A stretch of 16,095 nt of DNA from JALXDT01 sp964634755 (GTDB lineage: Bacteria; Acidobacteriota; Aminicenantia; JAMOAD01): contig CAZWJH010000059.1 of the NCBI GenBank assembly GCA_964634755.1, positions 1 to 16,095 on the forward strand, given 5' to 3'. The notes under the pieces were generated by a model. It was not told the DNA's origin and did no database searches. It saw only the letters and a list, made by a program, of their open reading frames with translations. The number at the start of each line of letters is the position of its first letter. The stretch's first letter is position 1. The position numbers were made by a program, and so were the translations under genes. This document shows, in pieces, positions 6,702 to 13,810 of the stretch.

Positions 6702-9700
6702 GTCTTCCGGAATTTTCACTAAAAAGACCTGTTACGATTATTGTTATTATAATAATACTTTTTGTTTTAGGGATCATCTCTTCTCAAAAACTTCCCCTTC
6801 AGCTTTTTCCTGATATAAGTTTCCCCAATCTTTATGTTTATGCGCCTTATCCTTCTTCCTCCCCGGAAGAGGTTAATCAAAAGATAACAAAACCTCTTGA
6901 AGAGGTCTTATCAACCATAAATGGGGTTAAAAAGATAAGCTCCACATCCTCCGCTTCAGCATCTTCCGTGAGGATAGAATTTGAAAGTTCAAAGAATATG
7001 GATATAGCCTCCCTTGAGATAAGGGATAAAATAGACTCAATTAGAAACGAGCTGCCAAATGATTTGAAAAAAGTATACATAAGAAGGTGGGAAACTTCAA
7101 ATATTCCCACAATGAGATTTTCTATCTCCGGTGAAATATCAAAAGATGATTTGATTGATTTGGCGGAAAGAGTTATAAAACCAAGGTTGGAGAGAATAGA
7201 GGGAGTTGCAAATCTTGATATCACAGGTGTTTCGGATAAAAAAATCTACCTTTATGTTTCACAATCCACTTTGGATGAATTGAATCTGAGAATTTTCGAT
7301 TTGCTTCAAACAGTTTTATCATCAAATTTAAGCACATCGGAAGGTTTTATAGAAGAAGACGGGAAAAAGTGGGTTGTAAGAATACCTGCGGAGATAAAAA
7401 ATGTGGAGCAACTTAAAGAGTTGCCTGTAGCAGGAGGGAAACTAAAACTGAAGGATGTTGCAACAATAATCTATGACTATCCTCCAAAAGAGGATTATTA
7501 TATTCTTGACGGAAGAGAGGCTATCTCATTCAGGCTTTATAAATCCGATCTTGCAAATGTGGTTGATATTTCAAGAAAGGTTAAAAAAGAATTGAAAAAA
7601 ATTCTTTCCATGTCTCAGTACAAAAGCCTAAATCTTTTGGTTTACAGGGATCAGGCAAAAGATATTTTAGCAAGTTTAAGAGAGCTTGTTAAAGCTGGAA
7701 TAATAGGCTCTGTTTTGGCAATAATAGTTCTCTTTCTTTTTTTGCGAAGATTCAGAGTTACTCTGATAATAGCTCTTTCAATCCCGCTTTCGGTTATCTT
7801 TACATTTGCCTTTATGTTCCTTTTAAACACTCTTTTTCACACAAACCTTTCAATCAATATAATATCACTTTCGGGGTTAATGATGGCTGTTGGAATGCTT
7901 GTTGATAATGGTGTTGTTGTTTTGGAAAATATCTTTAGATACAGACAGGATTTTAACTATTCCCCATACGAAGCTGCAAAAGTTGGAAGTTCTGAGGTTG
8001 CAACAGCTGTCTTTGGCTCAACAATGACAACAGTCATAGTTTTTGCATCTTTAACCTTTGTTGGAGGCTCATCTTTCGGAAGATGGTTAAAAGATTTCGG
8101 GCTTGCAATAACACTTTCTCTTTTTGCTTCTCTCTTTGTCTCCCTGAGCTTTAATCCTTTAGCCGCTTCAAGATTGATGAAAGGAAAAGAGAGGGAAAGA
8201 AGAAAATTCATAATTAAAATGGAAAATTATTATAAAAAATTTATCTCATCTGCTCTTTCAAAAAAATATTATGTTGCGATTGCAGCTTTTTTACTTTTTA
8301 TTATAAGTTTTTATCTTTTTAAAAATATCCCAAGAGGATATATGCCCCGCTCAAGAGAAAGGGAGATAGGCTATACTGTTTTGATGCCTGAAAAAATGAG
8401 TCTTGATGAAATGGAAGCTTTATTTAAAAGGGTGGAAGATATAATAGAAAAAAACAAGAAAAAACTTGATATAGAGCACTATGTTTTTTCATACGGTATT
8501 AGAAGATTAAAAAGGGGAAGATATTTTGGCTCAATTAACCTTTATCTTAAAGATGAGAGCGAGTCAAAGCTTTCCACATCAGAGATAGAAAAAAGGCTCA
8601 CTCCTCTTTTACCAAAAGAGCCGGGAGTGGATTTTCTCAAAGGAAGGAAACAATTCAGAGGAGGTTTCGGAGGTGGGATCACCATTAATCTTACAGGACC
8701 AGATTATTCCACACTTGTTGAACTTGCTGACAGGGTAAAGGAGGTTTTAAAAAAGATTCCGAGTGTTTCCGATATAACAACAAATGTTGAGGGAGGGGAA
8801 AAAGAGGTAAAGGTAAGTGTGATTAGAGACAGAGCTTTTAGTGTTTCCTCTCAGAGAATCTCTCAAACAATTTCAAGTGCTATTTCGGAAAGGCCTGTTA
8901 CACGATTCAGGTGGGGAAATAAAGAGGTGGATGTAATCTTTCAACTAAAAAAAGATAAAAATTTTACATTAAGCAAATTAAAAAATATAACTGTAGAATC
9001 CCAGTCAGGCTCATTACCTGTCTATGCTGTTGCAAGGTTCAGGATAGGTAAGGGAGCTCTTTCAATTGTAAAAGAAAATAAAAAGGCAATATTTACAGTT
9101 GAAGCGAATACTGAGGTTCAGGGAATGTACAAAGTTAGAGATCTTGTAAAAAAAGCGATGGCAAATATAAAATTTCCTCCCGGTTATAGCTGGAATATGG
9201 GAGAGGATTGGAGAAGATTCAAAGAGGCACAGCAAAGCACAAATATGTCTCTTTTTTTGGGGATTTTTCTTATTTATGTTGTTATGGCATCACTTTTCGA
9301 GTCATTCTCCCAGCCATTTATTATTTTAATAACAGTACCTCTTGCTCTTTTCGGAGTTGCAATAACCTTTCAGCTAACGGGAGTCTCTTTTGATAATTCC
9401 TCCTCCCTGGGACTTTTAATATTGATGGGAATAGTGGTAAACAATGGAATAATATTAATTGATCACACCAATATTCTGCGAAAAAAGGGAAAAGTTCTTA
9501 AAGAGGCTGTGGTTCAGGCGGGAAGGGACAGATTAAGGCCAATATTGATGACAGCTTTAACTACAATTTTCGGGCTTTTACCAATGAGTATGCCTTTGAT
9601 TTTTCCCGGTGTTTTCGGACCTCCCGAGGGAAGAGCTTCAATGTGGGCAGGGATATCCCTTGTTGTTTTAGGAGGTCTCACAACCTCCACTTTCCTCACA

Positions 9701-9802
9701 CTCACCTTCTTACCGTCTTTTTACTATATTTTTGAAACATGGAGTGCTAAGATATTTAAGAAAGCCGAGCATTCGCCACGGCGAACAGGGCAGAGCAGCT
9801 GA
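6698..9802 (+). CDS. RND efflux transporter permease, second of a tandem pair, with repeat-derived C-terminus
   Basis: This 1034-residue RND permease is full length and homologous to, but clearly different from, its neighbour. It has TM1 at about 10-30, QLFPDISFPN (35-44), ITKPLEEVL, TM4 motif VGMLVDNGVVVLENI with Asp403/Asn404, and TM10 motif GIVVNNGIILID with Asn915/Asn916. The start overlaps the previous stop (ATGA at 6698-6701). Two different permeases behind one adaptor recall MdtB-MdtC, where both subunits join in one trimer, so a heteromeric pump is a reasonable inference. The last 12 residues, AEHSPRRTGQSS, and the TGA come from a dispersed repeat (9764-9806). The native protein probably ended just after FKK (residue 1022) or had a different tail. 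It is probably still functional, since the change lies beyond the last TM segment. Confidence 0.94.
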   Translation: MSLPEFSLKRPVTIIVIIIILFVLGIISSQKLPLQLFPDISFPNLYVYAPYPSSSPEEVNQKITKPLEEVLSTINGVKKISSTSSASASSVRIEFESSKNMDIASLEIRDKIDSIRNELPNDLKKVYIRRWETSNIPTMRFSISGEISKDDLIDLAERVIKPRLERIEGVANLDITGVSDKKIYLYVSQSTLDELNLRIFDLLQTVLSSNLSTSEGFIEEDGKKWVVRIPAEIKNVEQLKELPVAGGKLKLKDVATIIYDYPPKEDYYILDGREAISFRLYKSDLANVVDISRKVKKELKKILSMSQYKSLNLLVYRDQAKDILASLRELVKAGIIGSVLAIIVLFLFLRRFRVTLIIALSIPLSVIFTFAFMFLLNTLFHTNLSINIISLSGLMMAVGMLVDNGVVVLENIFRYRQDFNYSPYEAAKVGSSEVATAVFGSTMTTVIVFASLTFVGGSSFGRWLKDFGLAITLSLFASLFVSLSFNPLAASRLMKGKERERRKFIIKMENYYKKFISSALSKKYYVAIAAFLLFIISFYLFKNIPRGYMPRSREREIGYTVLMPEKMSLDEMEALFKRVEDIIEKNKKKLDIEHYVFSYGIRRLKRGRYFGSINLYLKDESESKLSTSEIEKRLTPLLPKEPGVDFLKGRKQFRGGFGGGITINLTGPDYSTLVELADRVKEVLKKIPSVSDITTNVEGGEKEVKVSVIRDRAFSVSSQRISQTISSAISERPVTRFRWGNKEVDVIFQLKKDKNFTLSKLKNITVESQSGSLPVYAVARFRIGKGALSIVKENKKAIFTVEANTEVQGMYKVRDLVKKAMANIKFPPGYSWNMGEDWRRFKEAQQSTNMSLFLGIFLIYVVMASLFESFSQPFIILITVPLALFGVAITFQLTGVSFDNSSSLGLLILMGIVVNNGIILIDHTNILRKKGKVLKEAVVQAGRDRLRPILMTALTTIFGLLPMSMPLIFPGVFGPPEGRASMWAGISLVVLGGLTTSTFLTLTFLPSFYYIFETWSAKIFKKAEHSPRRTGQSS

Positions 9803-9806
9803 ACTG
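9764..9806. repeat. Mosaic repeat unit forming the 3' end of the second permease gene
   Basis: The unit starts GCCGAGCATTCGCCACGGCG and continues AACAGGGCAGAGCAGCTGAAC. It aligns without gaps to 12291-12328 (GCCGAACATTCACCACGAAG, then AACAGGGCCAAACAGCAG), with about four fifths identity. It contains the hairpin TTCGCC-ac-GGCGAA (9772-9785), inverted relative to about 1938-1951. The GCAGAGCAGC word recurs near 11862 and 16080. Confidence 0.7.
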
Positions 9807-10273
9807 TCTTTTCCCAAAATAAGTTGATATTTTTTTAAGGTAAATTTAGAGCTCCTGTCCGTAGTAAAAAATATTTATAATTTAACCATTACTTGCTTTT
9901 TACAAACCTTCTTACTTATCACTAAAACTTAAAAAGGCCTTTAATACTAATAATATTCAAGCATTACTATTGTTGTATTACTTATCATCTAACAATTTTA
10001 TTTACTTAACAAGCAGACTAAATTTATATAACCGAAAGTTTTTATTATTAATTTCACACTTTGCAATATTACTGTAAACAAATTGATCAAGGTAGATTGG
10101 GGACGGAGGATTTTGCAGATGCTTTTTACTCATCTTTTATTTCAAAAAAATATCCTTCAAAGTCTTCGAATAATTTAATTAAAGATAACAAAACTCTATT
10201 TAAATTTTATTTTAGCTAAATGAGTGTTTCCGGGATTGTTTTTCAGTGTTAGATGCAAAAACACATTCCAAAT
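9803..10273. other. 471-bp AT-rich stretch without a supported gene
   Basis: Past the repeat end at 9806 the sequence is plain AT-rich DNA until 10072, then copy A of a 95-bp direct repeat, then more AT-rich DNA to the ATPase stop. I see no T-tailed hairpin that would end the efflux operon. On the minus strand a 43-codon frame (10133 to 10002) starts MSKKHLQNPPSP within copy A. Copy B retains the first 22 codons with several substitutions (MSEKHLQNPLLL). It has no ribosome-binding site and matches nothing I know. Confidence 0.55.
10072..10166. repeat. 95-bp imperfect direct repeat, copy A
   Basis: It aligns without gaps to copy B at 11925-12019, with 84 of 95 positions identical by hand count; 10 of the 11 differences are transitions. 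On the minus strand one frame reads FEGYFFEIKDE then stop; copy B has a TAG in place of the Tyr codon. It could be a decayed 3' end of a duplicated gene, or a non-coding element. Confidence 0.75.
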
Positions 10274-11590
10274 TCATAAAATTGTTTTTAAAATACTGTA
10301 TAAGGAACCCACAAGATACAATGGTATGTTTATGAATTCACTGTCTCTTATTAAATTCCTCGGAGATGTTCTAATAATAAACTCAGGGTGATACTTATCA
10401 TAATAGCTTCTCAAACTTTTAATGTTTCTGTTCATCCCGCTTTTTACTTCAAGCGGTAAAATCATATTTTCCGTCTGCAAAATAAAGTCTACTTCCGCCT
10501 CACTGTTTGATGTCCAATAGTAGAGCTCACTTTCAAAGTTTGAAACTAATTCCATTGCCGTGTAATTCTCAATAAAAGCACCATAAAATTCCTTAAACAA
10601 ATCCAAAGGTTTTATAATAATTCTTGGTTGCAAATTGAACATAGCTCCCAATAATCCCGTATCAAGTAAATATATTTTGAATTTTGAGAACTCGGCATAA
10701 GCTTTTAATGGAAACTTGGGAGTTTTTAAGTTATACGCAATGTGTATTAATCCTGCTTTCCTTAACCATTCTATACCGAATTCATACTTTGATGCTCTTC
10801 CTCCTTTCTTAACATCTTTGTATTTGAATTTCTTGTTTTCCCGTGAAAGTTGAAATGGGACTGACTGCCATAGCTCGGAGATTTTTATTGCTTTTCTTTT
10901 TTCCGAATATTTTGAAAAATCTCTTTCATAAGCCTTGAGTATATCTATCTGAACTTTTCTTGCAAGAGACATATCCAAAGTTTCTCTGTAGGTCTTTAAA
11001 ACTTCCGGCATTCCTCCTAAAAACAGGTATTTACTCAAGTGTTTTAAAAGTTTTTTGTGAATTACTTCAGGTAAAGGCTCAATTTTTTTTAAACTTTTGA
11101 TTTTTTCAACAAGCAGTTCTTCTGAAAAAGCTTCAAGATATTCATAAAAAGTCATTGGATACAGAGTAAGAAAAGTTACTTTTCCGACCGGAAAAGATCT
11201 GTGTCTTGCAACACTTACTCCTAAAAGAGATCCGGCAGCTATTATATGTAATTCAGGAAGTTGTTCGTAAAAATATTTTAAACTTGTCAAAACATCCGGG
11301 ACCGCCTGTACCTCATCAAAGAATACAAGAGTGTTTTCAATATTTATTCCTCTGCCAATGTAAATACTGATATTTTCAAGAAGGCTTTTTGCATTCAAGG
11401 AATCTTCAAAAAGAGTTGCAAGATTTTTATCCTCCTCAAAGTTAAGATAAACAAAATTTTCATACTCATTTTTCGCAAATTCTGTTACAAGATAAGTCTT
11501 ACCAACCTGTCGGGCACCTTGAAGAAGTAAAGGCTTTTTGTTTTTATCCTTCTTCCACTTTAAAAGAGCCTGATACAAAAGTCTTCTCAT
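10274..11590 (-). CDS. AAA_14/DUF4143 family ATPase, second copy
   Basis: This 438-residue protein has an N-terminal AAA_14 domain with Walker A GARQVGKT (25-32), Walker B TLVFFDE (87-93) followed by VQ, and a sensor-like HIIAAGSLLG segment. Its C-terminal DUF4143 part contains FKIYLLDTGLLG, AFIENYTAMEL, LYYWTS and EAEVDFILQ (364-372), then PLEVKSG with E381/K383, the PD-(D/E)XK-like core. The length is typical. The ATG at 11590 is preceded by CTCCT (minus strand AGGAG) at 11597-11601. Biological role of the family is unproven. The gene sits alone, has its own strong promoter, and lies between 95-bp direct repeats, which fits a mobile or recently acquired gene. Confidence 0.92.
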   Translation of the reverse strand: MRRLLYQALLKWKKDKNKKPLLLQGARQVGKTYLVTEFAKNEYENFVYLNFEEDKNLATLFEDSLNAKSLLENISIYIGRGINIENTLVFFDEVQAVPDVLTSLKYFYEQLPELHIIAAGSLLGVSVARHRSFPVGKVTFLTLYPMTFYEYLEAFSEELLVEKIKSLKKIEPLPEVIHKKLLKHLSKYLFLGGMPEVLKTYRETLDMSLARKVQIDILKAYERDFSKYSEKRKAIKISELWQSVPFQLSRENKKFKYKDVKKGGRASKYEFGIEWLRKAGLIHIAYNLKTPKFPLKAYAEFSKFKIYLLDTGLLGAMFNLQPRIIIKPLDLFKEFYGAFIENYTAMELVSNFESELYYWTSNSEAEVDFILQTENMILPLEVKSGMNRNIKSLRSYYDKYHPEFIIRTSPRNLIRDSEFINIPLYLVGSLYSILKTIL

Positions 11591-11617
11591 AATTAACTCC
11601 TAAAAAACGTCAGTTTA

Positions 11618-11646
11618 ATTATACATTATCTCCATAAAAATGTCAA
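11618..11646 (-). promoter_or_regulatory. Full-consensus housekeeping promoter for the second ATPase gene
   Basis: On the minus strand, TTGACA (11646 to 11641) is followed by a 17-nt spacer and TATAAT (11623 to 11618), a perfect match to the sigma-70-type consensus. The start would fall near 11611, giving a leader of about 20 nt that contains the AGGAG. A promoter this strong is unusual for a putative accessory ATPase. Confidence 0.8.
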
Positions 11647-11736
11647 ATCTTACTTAATATATCCCCTAAAAAGTGTCTATGGGTATTAACAAACACTTTT
11701 TCTTACATTCTTTTTGAAAAAAAAGCATTTCACTTC

Positions 11737-11823
11737 TCATCCCTCAAATCTCTCCCACTCATCCCTATTTATCTTCTTTTCAATCTCCGGGTCTATGATT
11801 TTGAGCTTGTCGTAGGTGAGGAA
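11737..11823 (-). pseudogene. Short C-terminal gene remnant of unknown family
   Basis: On the minus strand, 28 codons follow an in-frame TAG: FLTYDKLKIIDPEIEKK, then INRDEWERFEG, ending in TGA (11737-11739). The composition is protein-like and more GC-rich than the flanks, unlike random AT-rich frames here. The upstream side is directly abutted by the mosaic repeat (GAACTAAAAGCCCAGAGC on the plus strand). I do not recognise the family. It could be chance, but the clean, amphipathic reading makes a truncated gene end more likely. Confidence 0.5.
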
Positions 11824-11915
11824 CTAAAAGCCCAGAGCACAAAGCTTCCATAAAGCTGAAGAGCAGAGCAGCCGAACAGCTGAACAGCTTTTTTTAAGTG
11901 TGTGTCTTGCCCTAA
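11821..11915. repeat. Mosaic intergenic repeat block
   Basis: It contains AAGCTTCCATAAAGC (11842-11856, identical at 16067-16081), GCAGAGCAGC, GCCGAACAGCTGAACAGC, then a run of seven T, and GTCTTGCCCTAAAA (compare GTCTTGTCCTAAAA near 2239). AGCT-gaac-AGCT followed by seven T (ending near 11895) could act as a weak terminator but the stem is only 4-5 bp. Confidence 0.6.
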
Positions 11916-11924
11916 AAAATTTTG

Positions 11925-12019
11925 CTGTAAACAAATTGGTTAAGGTAGATTAGGAGTAAAGGATTTTGCAGATGCTTTTCACTCATCTTTTATTTCAAAA
12001 AACTATCCTTCAAAGTTTT
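11925..12019. repeat. 95-bp imperfect direct repeat, copy B
   Basis: Partner of copy A (10072-10166), same orientation, 84 of 95 positions identical and no gap. Together they bracket the second DUF4143 ATPase gene and its promoter; the distance between copies is about 1.76 kb. Confidence 0.75.
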
Positions 12020-12153
12020 TGTGGAGGTTTAATTCAAATCTTTCCAAAAAGTTTTTTTTGAGTATTTTTCTTTGAGAGAATTTTTTGAGGTTGTTTTTCT
12101 CGCCCCTCTCATTTGTCTATAAATCTACCAATAGTTTCTATTTTGTACCTCTT

Positions 12154-12194
12154 AATGCCATTATTGATATAAAAATGGCATTTAATATGCCATT
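12154..12194. promoter_or_regulatory. Three alternating ATGCCATT arms: alternative hairpins or operator
   Basis: AATGCCATT (12154-12162), AATGGCATT (12174-12182) and ATGCCATT (12187-12194) can pair as 1-2 or 2-3, two mutually exclusive hairpins. No gene is immediately downstream and no T-run follows, so function is unclear. Confidence 0.35.
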
Positions 12195-12260
12195 ATACAG
12201 TATTGTTTACCCTTTTCAAGTTTTCTATCCTCTTCAAAAAGCTTTTTTCTCAAAAGTTTT

Positions 12261-12375
12261 TGCTGCTTCGGGAAAGTAAGGAGAATCTCAGCCGAACATT
12301 CACCACGAAGAACAGGGCCAAACAGCAGTTTTTTTAAAAGCTTTAGAGTTTCCAAGCATCGAAGCTTCCGAGACC
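12261..12375. repeat. Mosaic intergenic repeat block
   Basis: It includes a 38-bp unit at 12291-12328 related to 9764-9801, then TTTTTTAAAAGCTTTAGAG (12330-12348), identical to 15999-16017, then AAGCATCGA (also 414-422). CTTCGGGAAAGTAAGGAG at its left resembles CTTCGGAAAAGTCAAGGAG near 14564. Confidence 0.6.
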
Positions 12376-12434
12376 TCCCAATTTTTCAAAACTAACTATA
12401 AAAAGCATGGAAAGTACAGACTTCATATTGGCCC

Positions 12435-12473
12435 TTGCTGAAACACAAAAAAGTGCTATAATAAAAAAGGAGG
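12435..12473 (+). promoter_or_regulatory. Extended -10 promoter and strong ribosome-binding site of the HicB-like gene
   Basis: TGCTATAAT at 12454-12462 is a perfect extended -10 (hexamer 12457-12462). A weak TTGCTG lies 16 nt upstream. AGGAGG at 12468-12473 is 6 nt before the ATG. The expected transcription start (about 12469) falls inside or just before the ribosome-binding site, so the leader would be only about 11 nt. Confidence 0.65.
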
Positions 12474-12479
12474 TAAGAA

Positions 12480-12719
12480 ATGGAGATAATATTCAAACTA
12501 AAAATAGAAAAATTACCAGAGGGCGTTTATCTTGCAACAAGCGATGAAATTCCCGGTCTTGTTGCTCAAGGAAGAACAATTGATGAAACAGTGGAGATTG
12601 CAAAGGATGTTGTAAAAAAATTGTATGAATCATATATTGAGAGAAATGAAAAACCACCTTTCAAAGTGTCTTCGAGTAATAAATTTGAGATGAATATTGC
12701 AGTACCTGTCGGAGCTTAA
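12480..12719 (+). CDS. HicB-like antitoxin (UPF0150 fold), orphan
   Basis: This 79-residue protein reads MEIIFKLKIEKLPEGVYLAT, then SDEIPGLVAQGRTIDETVEIAKDV and a C-terminal helix. The Y/V-A-x-x-x-E-x-PG-x-x-x-x-G-x-T-x-x-E-A-x-x pattern is the HicB-like antitoxin domain, a partial RNase-H-like fold that neutralises HicA mRNA interferases. The length fits the short HicB form with no added DNA-binding domain. No HicA reading frame lies within several hundred bases on either side, so it is an orphan here; a partner elsewhere, or a standalone role, are both possible. Confidence 0.8.
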   Translation: MEIIFKLKIEKLPEGVYLATSDEIPGLVAQGRTIDETVEIAKDVVKKLYESYIERNEKPPFKVSSSNKFEMNIAVPVGA

Positions 12720-12763
12720 TATTGGGTCCGCTAATAAAGGAAACACTGTTGGTGATGATTTAC

Positions 12764-13282
12764 TTATGAATTAAATATCTCTTTAATAAAATAGTAAGTT
12801 TTAGGTAATATTTTGTTTTCAGGATAATATTTTTCTATTATTTTAAAAACATCTTCAGGTTTCTTAAGCTTTAAATATTTTATTATCGTTTTTATATCCT
12901 CAATATCCGAACTCTCAGCTCCGATTCTCAAAGACATACATTTCATTGCTAATAAATACTCGGGTTCGGGGACATATACTGCTAAATTATCAAAACGATA
13001 TAAAACCTTTTGCTCAAACTCCGAAGATTCTATAAAACCTTTCACAGAGTCATTTAACCAATTCTCACTTAATTTATATTCTTTGCTTATTTCTTTTGCT
13101 ATTTCATATATTTTGTCCTTCGGTTTGAAAATAGCATCTATATCCTCTGTGCTTGGTCTTGCATTAAAGAGTAACACCATTGCTGAGCCACCGAAAATTA
13201 ATATTTCGCCTTTTAAATCTTTTTCCTTTAAACGATTATCAAGAATTTTAAGATACCTTATAATATCTTCCTTTGTTAGCAT
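12764..13282 (-). CDS. DUF6036-like nucleotidyltransferase (putative toxin-like partner)
   Basis: This 172-residue protein has a nucleotidyltransferase core: LIFGGSAMVL (28-37, G31-G32-S33) and, 13 residues after the Ser, STEDIDAIF with D47 and D49 as metal ligands. A later VYVPEPEYLLAMKCMSLR helix and DIEDIKTIIKYL are typical of DUF6036/AbiEii-like proteins. It starts 3 nt after the stop of the upstream gene (13286-13624), so the two are almost certainly co-transcribed and coupled. DUF6036-type proteins often occur in two-gene toxin-antitoxin-like modules (family knowledge). The target that would receive a nucleotide is unknown. Confidence 0.72.
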   Translation of the reverse strand: MLTKEDIIRYLKILDNRLKEKDLKGEILIFGGSAMVLLFNARPSTEDIDAIFKPKDKIYEIAKEISKEYKLSENWLNDSVKGFIESSEFEQKVLYRFDNLAVYVPEPEYLLAMKCMSLRIGAESSDIEDIKTIIKYLKLKKPEDVFKIIEKYYPENKILPKTYYFIKEIFNS

Positions 13283-13285
13283 TTT

Positions 13286-13624
13286 TCACACTCTCACTAA
13301 TACATTGGAGGAGACAAAAATATTTCTCCTTTTGAAAGAGAGAGGACTTTCAACTAAAAGAAAAGGCTTTATACTTTCAATTTCGGTCAGGAAAAAAGGC
13401 TCTTTTAGAAAATACTTTTTATCATTGACCCATTCCGGAATTTCCAGATTATATCTATAGCACAATTCCTCTACAGTTGCAGCTATATACGCCTGTATTC
13501 TTTTGTCTTTGAATTCGGGAAAAGGGTTTTTTGATACCATCTTTACCCTTTCACTATTACTTGAGCTATAAAATTTATCCAAAAATTCAGCCAATGCATA
13601 TCTAAATTTAATCATCTCTTTCAT
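13286..13624 (-). CDS. Small conserved protein paired with the DUF6036-like gene
   Basis: This 112-residue protein has no named domain that I can assign firmly. The N-terminal half is helical (FRYALAEFLDKFY, then RIQAYIAATVEELCYRYNL). The middle has EIPEWVNDKKYFLKEPFF and the C-terminus has VESPLSFKRRNIFVSSNVL, a conserved-looking basic patch. From memory, similar proteins are found just upstream of DUF6036 genes. The probable role is the cognate antitoxin or co-factor (inference). The start at 13624 has no strong ribosome-binding site. An in-frame ATG three codons later is an alternative. Confidence 0.65.
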   Translation of the reverse strand: MKEMIKFRYALAEFLDKFYSSSNSERVKMVSKNPFPEFKDKRIQAYIAATVEELCYRYNLEIPEWVNDKKYFLKEPFFLTEIESIKPFLLVESPLSFKRRNIFVSSNVLVRV

Positions 13625-13648
13625 AATACTATTCTACCAATTAAGATA

Positions 13649-13677
13649 CTTATTTTCAATTTCCCCTTTTTCGTCAA
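13649..13677 (-). promoter_or_regulatory. Probable promoter of the DUF6036 two-gene module
   Basis: On the minus strand TTGACG (13677-13672), a 17-nt spacer and AATAAG (13654-13649). The -35 is good, the -10 only fair. Start predicted near 13642, about 18 nt before the ATG. Confidence 0.4.
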
Positions 13678-13810
13678 TAGAGTTTTTTTCTTAAAAGTTT
13701 TATAGTTTATCTAAGTAGTTTAAAAAATCTCTGATGTTGTTTTTTGAAAAAAGTTTTGTTTTGTGACTTCTATAACTACACCTGTGAACAAATAAAAAAT
13801 TGAATTTATT

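Larger units (their letters stand above)
11591..12479. other. 889-bp stretch with no intact gene
   Basis: In order it holds the ATPase promoter, AT-rich DNA, a 28-residue gene-end remnant (11737-11823, -), a mosaic repeat block (11821-11915), copy B of the 95-bp repeat (11925-12019), AT-rich DNA with three alternating ATGCCATT-type arms (12154-12194), a second mosaic block (12261-12375), and the promoter of the HicB-like gene. An open frame at 12085-12279 (+) has no ribosome-binding site and unlikely composition, so I do not call it. Confidence 0.7.

Noticed and set aside
2201..9827. 12-bp word AAAATAAGTTGA at 9816-9827 and its inverse at 2201-2212 as terminal inverted repeats of an element carrying the efflux operon
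   Set aside because: Too short and AT-rich, not continued into longer arms, and no transposase or target duplication is seen.
9803..9840. Terminator after the efflux operon
   Set aside because: There is a run of seven T near 9832-9838 but no stem directly before it; the only hairpin (9772-9785) is inside the gene and has no T tail.
10002..10133. 43-codon minus-strand frame in copy A of the 95-bp repeat as a gene
   Set aside because: No ribosome-binding site, copy B ends early in the same frame, and most differences between copies change the protein; no sign of selection.
12085..12279. 64-residue open frame on the plus strand
   Set aside because: No ribosome-binding site, aromatic-rich low-complexity product, and it spans the hairpin arms and mosaic repeat; a chance frame in AT-rich DNA.
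13083..13460. 125-residue open frame on the plus strand
   Set aside because: It lies antisense to the DUF6036 module, whose two genes have clear family residues and coupling; a shadow frame.
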